Assembly (NCBI GenBank): GCA_025357835.1
Contig: JANYLM010000130.1
Span: 78,438-142,437, forward strand
DNA: 64,000 nt
Origin: Gammaproteobacteria bacterium
GTDB lineage: Bacteria; Pseudomonadota; Gammaproteobacteria; Steroidobacterales; Steroidobacteraceae
Direction: 5' to 3'
The first letter of the stretch is position 1; every line of letters begins with the position of its first letter. The translations under genes were made by a program, and so were the position numbers. Shown one piece after another: positions 59,896 through 64,000 of the stretch. The notes below the pieces were generated by a model. It saw only the letters and a list, made by a program, of their open reading frames with translations. It had not been told where the DNA came from and did not search any database.

Positions 59896-61584
59896 CTACT
59901 TCTTCACATAGACCAGCGTGGGCTCAGACGCCACGCCGTTGGCGACGACCTCGAGCCGGCTGAGCCCTGGCTCCTGGGTAACAGGCACGTCGAAATGCGT
60001 GGACGACTCGTTTTCGGACGCGACCGCCATGCTGCTGTGGTCGTGCGTGCGGCTATAGAACACATGGTGGGTGTGCAGGTTGGTAACGCGGACCAGGGGG
60101 TAGTTGGTGGCATCCTGCAGTTCGTCGCCGAAGGATGAGGCCTGCGACATGCCGTTCAGCCGAAATCCCTCGAGCCGGTACGAGCCGCCGGGACTGACCA
60201 CCCGCGGTGCATAGGTAATACGCGGCGCCCATTCCGGCCGCTCGTGATCACCGCGTTCCTGATCGTCCCGCTCCTGATCATCGCGCTCGTGATCGTCGCC
60301 GCGGTCGTCGCCTTTCTCTTCGGGGGTATAAATCTCGATGTCGGTCGTACCGTCGACTGAGAGCACTTGGCCTGTGGGCAGCAACAGCAGGCTAATCGAG
60401 CCGGACGCGTCATTTGCCGCGTTGGGTATGGTCGGCTCGGGGATGAACTTGTGCCCGTTGAACTCGAAGAACGCCACGGGTGGATTCGAATAGCCGGCCG
60501 CGGCAGAGCCGCCGCTCGCGGCCACGAGCACATGACCGCTGGGCAATAGGGCGCCCGGCCCGTCCTGCGCGGTGTACTGGAACCCTTGCGGGCTGATGGG
60601 AAGCCTGGGGCCCAACACCCACCGTTCCTTGCGCGTGTCGTAGATCGATGAATTGCCCGAACTGCCGAGGGAGAAGACGGTGCCGTTGGGCCTTAGGATG
60701 GCCGGGCCCGTCTCGTCCAACAGTGGGTCCGTCAGCGTATGGATGGTGCTGCCCGCACTCGACCATTCGCCGGTTGCCGGATCGTAGATCTCCGAGTTCG
60801 TTGGGTTCGCCGGATAGGTCGGGATGAGGCCAAAAAAGAAGTCGGTGTAGCAGTCCGTCGTCAGCACCTTGCCGTTGGGCAGCAAGGTCCAGCCTTCCTC
60901 GTCGTTCAGATCCGCCTTCGTGTTGGTGCCGGTCTCGGTCCACGTCAGTGTTTTCGGGTTCAGCGATGCGGCCTGACGGCTCATCTTGTCGGCCAGCATG
61001 AAGGTGCCGTCCGCCAGGACGACACTCTGGGAGTCTCCGATGGGGTGGGGCGCAAATAGCGCGCGCGGGGGGTAGAGGTCATTGAAGAACAGAGGAGGCG
61101 GCACCAAAGTCCATGTATTGGCAACCGGGTCGTAGATGGTTCCCTGGTTCGTCAGTAGAAAATCATATCCGTAGTTGGAGTATTCGCCACCTTCGAGAAG
61201 GATGCGCCCATCGGCGAGCACGGCTTGTGCGGCGGCCGACGAAATGAAGGGTTTTGACGCAAGCTGGGTCCAGGTGCCGTTTACGTAGCTGCCGTGACTG
61301 TCCGGGGTTAGTTTGAAGATCTTGGCGTCTTGACCATTGAACCCCGCGTTCTGGATGAGCACGCCGCCGTCCGTCATCAGAAGCGGGCCCACCGCCCCTC
61401 CGGGGCCGAAATCGTTGCCGGATGGGTCGATGATCTCGGGGATGGGCGGCGGATTCTTCAAGGTCTGCCATGTGCCCGCCGCGGCGAGCAATGGTGCGCC
61501 GAAGAGTGCGGCGGCGATGACTGCCCGCAATTTGCCTAGATTGCGTCCGTGAGTCTGCGGTTCTCTGCGTGTCAAACGATTCAT
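59896..61584 (-). CDS. secreted kelch/galactose-oxidase-like beta-propeller protein
   Basis: I start at the ATG at 61584 (signal peptide ALFGAPLLAAAGTWQ); the 562-residue product has repeated blade phrases such as GGVLIQNAGFNGQDAKIFKL, GRILLEGGEYSN, NGKVLTTDCYTD and SGHVLVAASGGSAA. This is the kelch-like pattern of galactose-oxidase-type folds, but no Tyr-Cys radical site is evident. A hydrophilic linker near residues 430-455 made of DDQER/GDHER units comes from a DNA tandem repeat. The C-terminal part resembles an IPT/TIG-type domain as in glyoxal-oxidase-like proteins. Function unknown. Confidence 0.78.
   Translation of the reverse strand: MNRLTRREPQTHGRNLGKLRAVIAAALFGAPLLAAAGTWQTLKNPPPIPEIIDPSGNDFGPGGAVGPLLMTDGGVLIQNAGFNGQDAKIFKLTPDSHGSYVNGTWTQLASKPFISSAAAQAVLADGRILLEGGEYSNYGYDFLLTNQGTIYDPVANTWTLVPPPLFFNDLYPPRALFAPHPIGDSQSVVLADGTFMLADKMSRQAASLNPKTLTWTETGTNTKADLNDEEGWTLLPNGKVLTTDCYTDFFFGLIPTYPANPTNSEIYDPATGEWSSAGSTIHTLTDPLLDETGPAILRPNGTVFSLGSSGNSSIYDTRKERWVLGPRLPISPQGFQYTAQDGPGALLPSGHVLVAASGGSAAAGYSNPPVAFFEFNGHKFIPEPTIPNAANDASGSISLLLLPTGQVLSVDGTTDIEIYTPEEKGDDRGDDHERDDQERDDQERGDHERPEWAPRITYAPRVVSPGGSYRLEGFRLNGMSQASSFGDELQDATNYPLVRVTNLHTHHVFYSRTHDHSSMAVASENESSTHFDVPVTQEPGLSRLEVVANGVASEPTLVYVKK
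60239..60298. repeat. 15-bp tandem repeat, four units
   Basis: Four imperfect 15-base units (cgctcgtgatcaccg and variants) lie within the kelch-like gene and encode the charged linker (D-D-x-E-R repeated). A fifth, degraded copy follows to about 60313. Such repeats change in copy number by slippage, in steps that keep the frame. Confidence 0.8.
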
Positions 61585-61703
61585 GGTATTCACTCGAGGA
61601 TTTCCCTTTCTCTGTATGAAGTTCTCAACGGCCGTACGACGCGAATTGTCGCCATACGAAATCCATGTAAGGACAACGAACCTAGGGCATTTGCGCTGCG
61701 CTC

Positions 61704-62147
61704 CTACAGGTCCGCCGGGATCATTTGGGGGACGATGTGCAATGCGAAATCGACCACGCGCGAGCCCACGCCGGCGACGGCAATGTCCGTAGTCAGGCCG
61801 TCCGTCACCGCCATGTATTGAACGATATCGCGAAAATTGAGCGGACGTTCGACGGGCCATGTGGCAAAGCTCTCTTCGGCCAGACGCATGATTTTGAGCA
61901 CGGCGCCGGCATCCGCGCCGCTGCGCCGTTCGATGACACGCACGTAGCGCGCCGTGTTGGTGGCTTGCGGCATTTCAATTTCCACCTGCCGATAAAGCTG
62001 CAGCGACTCCACACAGATGCGGCGAATCTTGCGTCGCTCGTGAAGCGCTGCGATGAAATTGAAGTGGAGCAGCGTCTCTTTCAGCCAGCTCCTTTTTAAG
62101 TTTACCCCGTCCGACATGTGGGCCCACTCCATCGCCTGTCCCATCAT
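61704..62147 (-). CDS. conserved-looking hypothetical protein
   Basis: About 147 residues if started at the ATG at 62147; the longer frame to 62375 includes part of the divergent promoter of the next gene, and internal ATGs 5 and 10 codons later are also possible. It has no signal peptide or membrane segment. It has a mixed helical part (LKETLLHFNFIAALHERRKI) and an ending RVVDFALHIVPQMIPADL. I do not recognise the family. It may share a transcript with the propeller gene 119 bases downstream. Confidence 0.5.
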   Translation of the reverse strand: MMGQAMEWAHMSDGVNLKRSWLKETLLHFNFIAALHERRKIRRICVESLQLYRQVEIEMPQATNTARYVRVIERRSGADAGAVLKIMRLAEESFATWPVERPLNFRDIVQYMAVTDGLTTDIAVAGVGSRVVDFALHIVPQMIPADL

Positions 62148-62270
62148 TGTATCGCCAATTGCGGTAATGGGCGCACGGGAGATCCCATGTGACTGGCCGC
62201 CTCGTGACACAGATCGGCGCCGCACGACACAGACAATCCATCGATCGATTGTTTGGGCTAGGATGCGCGA

Positions 62271-62888
62271 ATGCACATCACTCGTTTGATTGCCTCGATA
62301 TTGGCGTGCGCATTGCTGTTTCCCGTGGCTTCGGCGCAAGACATCCAGGAAGTTACTGACGAAGGGCTGAAGCAAATGCTGGCCAACCCCGGCACGGACC
62401 CGGTAGGTGCGCGCAAGCCGGATGTCATCATCGTCGAATATTTCGACTATAACTGCGCCTATTGCAAGAAGTTGGTACCTGCATTGCAGGCCTTGCTGTC
62501 TCAGGACCCTAAAGTGGCCGTGTTATACAAAGACTGGCCGATTTTGGGTGCCGTGTCGGTGTATGCAGCCTCATCCGCGCTGGCGGCGGGATGGCAGGGC
62601 AAGTATCTCGCGGTCCATGACGCCTTGCTAAGCGGACCGCGTCTCGCGCAGAACGATCAGGTCGACGCGATTTTGCAGAGGGCGGGCGTCAACATGGATG
62701 CCTTGAAAAAGGATCGCACTAGTCACGCCAAGGAGATCGCCGCACTCCTGGCGCGCAACGATATGGAGGCGCACGCACTTACCCTCGAAGGCACGCCGGG
62801 TCTCGTGGTCGGCCGGCTACTCGTGCCGGGTATTGCCGACGTGAGCGTGTTGAAGCAGTTGGTCGCGGATTCCCGCCAAGGAAAATGA
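62271..62888 (+). CDS. periplasmic DsbA-family thiol-disulfide protein (Com1/ScsC-like)
   Basis: A 205-residue exported protein: signal peptide ending PVASAQD, then a thioredoxin fold with VEYFDYNCAYCKKLVPAL, whose CAYC active site lies near residue 62, and the cis-Pro in LEGTPGLVVG near 177. The helical insertion between them is typical of DsbA/BdbD-type proteins. It would oxidise, reduce or isomerise disulfides, perhaps in the many periplasmic cytochromes and Cys-bearing proteins encoded nearby. No DsbB partner is visible here. Confidence 0.9.
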   Translation: MHITRLIASILACALLFPVASAQDIQEVTDEGLKQMLANPGTDPVGARKPDVIIVEYFDYNCAYCKKLVPALQALLSQDPKVAVLYKDWPILGAVSVYAASSALAAGWQGKYLAVHDALLSGPRLAQNDQVDAILQRAGVNMDALKKDRTSHAKEIAALLARNDMEAHALTLEGTPGLVVGRLLVPGIADVSVLKQLVADSRQGK

Positions 62889-62898
62889 GACTAGGACT

Positions 62899-63993
62899 TC
62901 ACGGTACGACGTGCGAGTTGCCCACATCCTTCCACTCATAACGCGGTACCTGAATCCACTGCCCGCTCTTGAGTTCAGGTACCTTATGCACCTTGGTTTG
63001 ATCCACGGTCATCTTGCCGTCCTTGTCGCTGACCCAAAAATCGATGTCGTAGATTTCGTCCTTGGTGCCCACCGCCCGAAAATCGGTGCAGGCGAAGTAA
63101 TGGCCGTCGTCGAGCTGCCGCACCGGTTGGTGGGTATCGACGAACTCTAGCTGCAGCTCCTTGCCGGTCTTGTCATCCTTGAGCTTGAACACGCCGTTAT
63201 TCTTCAAGCTTTCCGTCACCGCGTTTTGCTCGACCGCCGACATCACCTCCCAGCCGCGCTTCGTCGCCAGATGGCCAGGGTGCTCGGAAGCCGGTATCCA
63301 CCACCACGGGATGGGCTGGCGGGCCATGGTGGTCCAATTGCCGTCCGCCTTTAGAGGTTGCTTATAGATGCGAATTTCCTGTATCTGCAGCTTGCCGTCC
63401 TGCGGTATGACCCAGAAATCGATTAGGTATTTTCTGTGGGCGTCTTGGGAATCGTGGAATTTCACGTCCGGAAAGAAGCCATAGCCGTCAATGGTGCGGG
63501 TGAAATCGATGTCGTCGTAACTTAGTTGCAGATGCTCGCCGTGCAGAGGATCGTCAAAGGGGAAGATGCCACTGTTCGCTTTGAGCTTATTGCCGATGAA
63601 ATCCCTGACCAGCGTTTCCGCATCGGAGCCAGTGAAATCCTGCATGGCTTTTTCGGTGGACTCGACGCTGCCGGCGGCCATAAATGCCCGCGCTCTTTGC
63701 AGATTCTCGGCCGGGCTCACCAAGAATGATTTCTTGGAGCTCTCACTGCTGAAACAATAGGTCATGCCATCCTTGTCGGTCCAGGTGCTCGCACAGTTGG
63801 TCATGACATGCCGACCTTCGGCCAGCGCCTGCGTGCACTGGCCGCCGAACTGGGTTTGCGAGGGCGGTGCGGCCGCGTCGGCTGCATGTGCGCAGCGGGA
63901 CATGCCCGGCGGCAGGGCGGCGATGCAGAGAAGGGCCAGCCAAGTGCTTTGCCGCAAGACCCACCAAGGTCGAGGCGGGTTGTACAGTGTCAT
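62899..63993 (-). CDS. exported protein with YHS-like Cys motif and a duplicated domain
   Basis: A 364-residue protein with a signal peptide (residues about 12-38, ending AHAADA). Residues about 45-100 contain GMTYCFSSESSKKSFLVSP, reminiscent of YHS metal-binding domains but with only the first Cys in place. Two related copies follow: one at about 130-215 (NSGIFPFDDPLHGEHLQLSY, ending LIDFWVIPQDGKLQIQEIRI) and one at about 265-350 (NNGVFKLKDDKTGKELQLEF, ending YDIDFWVSDKDGKMTVDQTK). The duplication is clear by eye. Function unknown. It converges on the DsbA-family gene with 10 bases between. Confidence 0.75.
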   Translation of the reverse strand: MTLYNPPRPWWVLRQSTWLALLCIAALPPGMSRCAHAADAAAPPSQTQFGGQCTQALAEGRHVMTNCASTWTDKDGMTYCFSSESSKKSFLVSPAENLQRARAFMAAGSVESTEKAMQDFTGSDAETLVRDFIGNKLKANSGIFPFDDPLHGEHLQLSYDDIDFTRTIDGYGFFPDVKFHDSQDAHRKYLIDFWVIPQDGKLQIQEIRIYKQPLKADGNWTTMARQPIPWWWIPASEHPGHLATKRGWEVMSAVEQNAVTESLKNNGVFKLKDDKTGKELQLEFVDTHQPVRQLDDGHYFACTDFRAVGTKDEIYDIDFWVSDKDGKMTVDQTKVHKVPELKSGQWIQVPRYEWKDVGNSHVVP

Positions 63994-64000
63994 GGGACAT

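Noticed and set aside
1..64000. tRNA, rRNA, CRISPR array, complete insertion sequence or integron
   Set aside because: I looked for tRNA TpsiC-like GTTCGAAT signals, regularly spaced repeats and transposase motifs. The few GTTCGAAT matches lie inside coding sequence, and only the recombinase remnant at 33011 was found.

Overview
The window is GC-rich, densely coded DNA from what looks like an aerobic, nutritionally versatile Gram-negative proteobacterium. Two TonB receptors with the plug-domain start EIVVTA(E/Q)KR, periplasmic quinoproteins and c-type cytochromes, FIST/hybrid-kinase signalling, a LysP-type permease and a RIO-type kinase would suit a gammaproteobacterium of the Steroidobacter/Nevskia kind. 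The lineage is an inference from gene style only. I see no rRNA, tRNA, CRISPR array or complete insertion sequence.

1-9.8 kb: a 5'-complete but window-truncated molybdopterin hydroxylase subunit, a secreted two-domain methyltransferase-like protein, then a MocR-type regulator facing a LysP-like permease / aldehyde dehydrogenase / Fe-alcohol dehydrogenase / glutamine-amidotransferase operon that looks catabolic (amino acid, amine or polyamine). A RIO-type kinase follows.

10.9-30.1 kb: the centrepiece. A complete qhp set for quinohemoprotein amine dehydrogenase (qhpG-A-D-C-B-F-E) lies directly downstream of an acyl-CoA ligase, a FIST sensor, a cytosolic hybrid histidine kinase, a divergent LuxR-type response regulator, an ExaC-like aldehyde dehydrogenase, a TonB receptor and a second acyl-CoA ligase. 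Read as one unit this gives uptake, periplasmic amine oxidation to aldehyde, aldehyde to acid, acid to acyl-CoA, plus its own signal transduction. QhpC keeps all eight residues that form the three thioether bridges and the cysteine tryptophylquinone.

30.1-34.3 kb: a lower-GC scar zone with a chimeric antitoxin fragment, a TonB-C-like ORF, a possible three-way-junction leader RNA, a frameshifted kup K+ transporter, a serine-recombinase tail, a small lipoprotein and a PIN-toxin remnant. 34.3-38.9 kb: a TPM-domain protein pair, then a secreted protein, an ECF sigma factor and a membrane ankyrin protein, possibly its anti-sigma. 38.9-40.7 kb: hipBA with a phased AT-rich operator.

40.7-54.1 kb: a second catabolic island: Baeyer-Villiger-type monooxygenase, AraC regulator, TonB receptor, cytochrome-fused PQQ dehydrogenase (PVA-dehydrogenase-like), cytochrome/Vgb-like propeller protein, ThDP enzyme, SDR lacking an ordinary start codon, and an MFS transporter. 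54.2-64 kb: mostly housekeeping or accessory single genes, including an ArsR-SRPBCC fusion with an operator inside its promoter, a PIN toxin whose antitoxin carries an in-frame stop, an SRAP protein with an eroded active site, a kelch-like secreted protein, a DsbA-family protein and a two-repeat exported protein.
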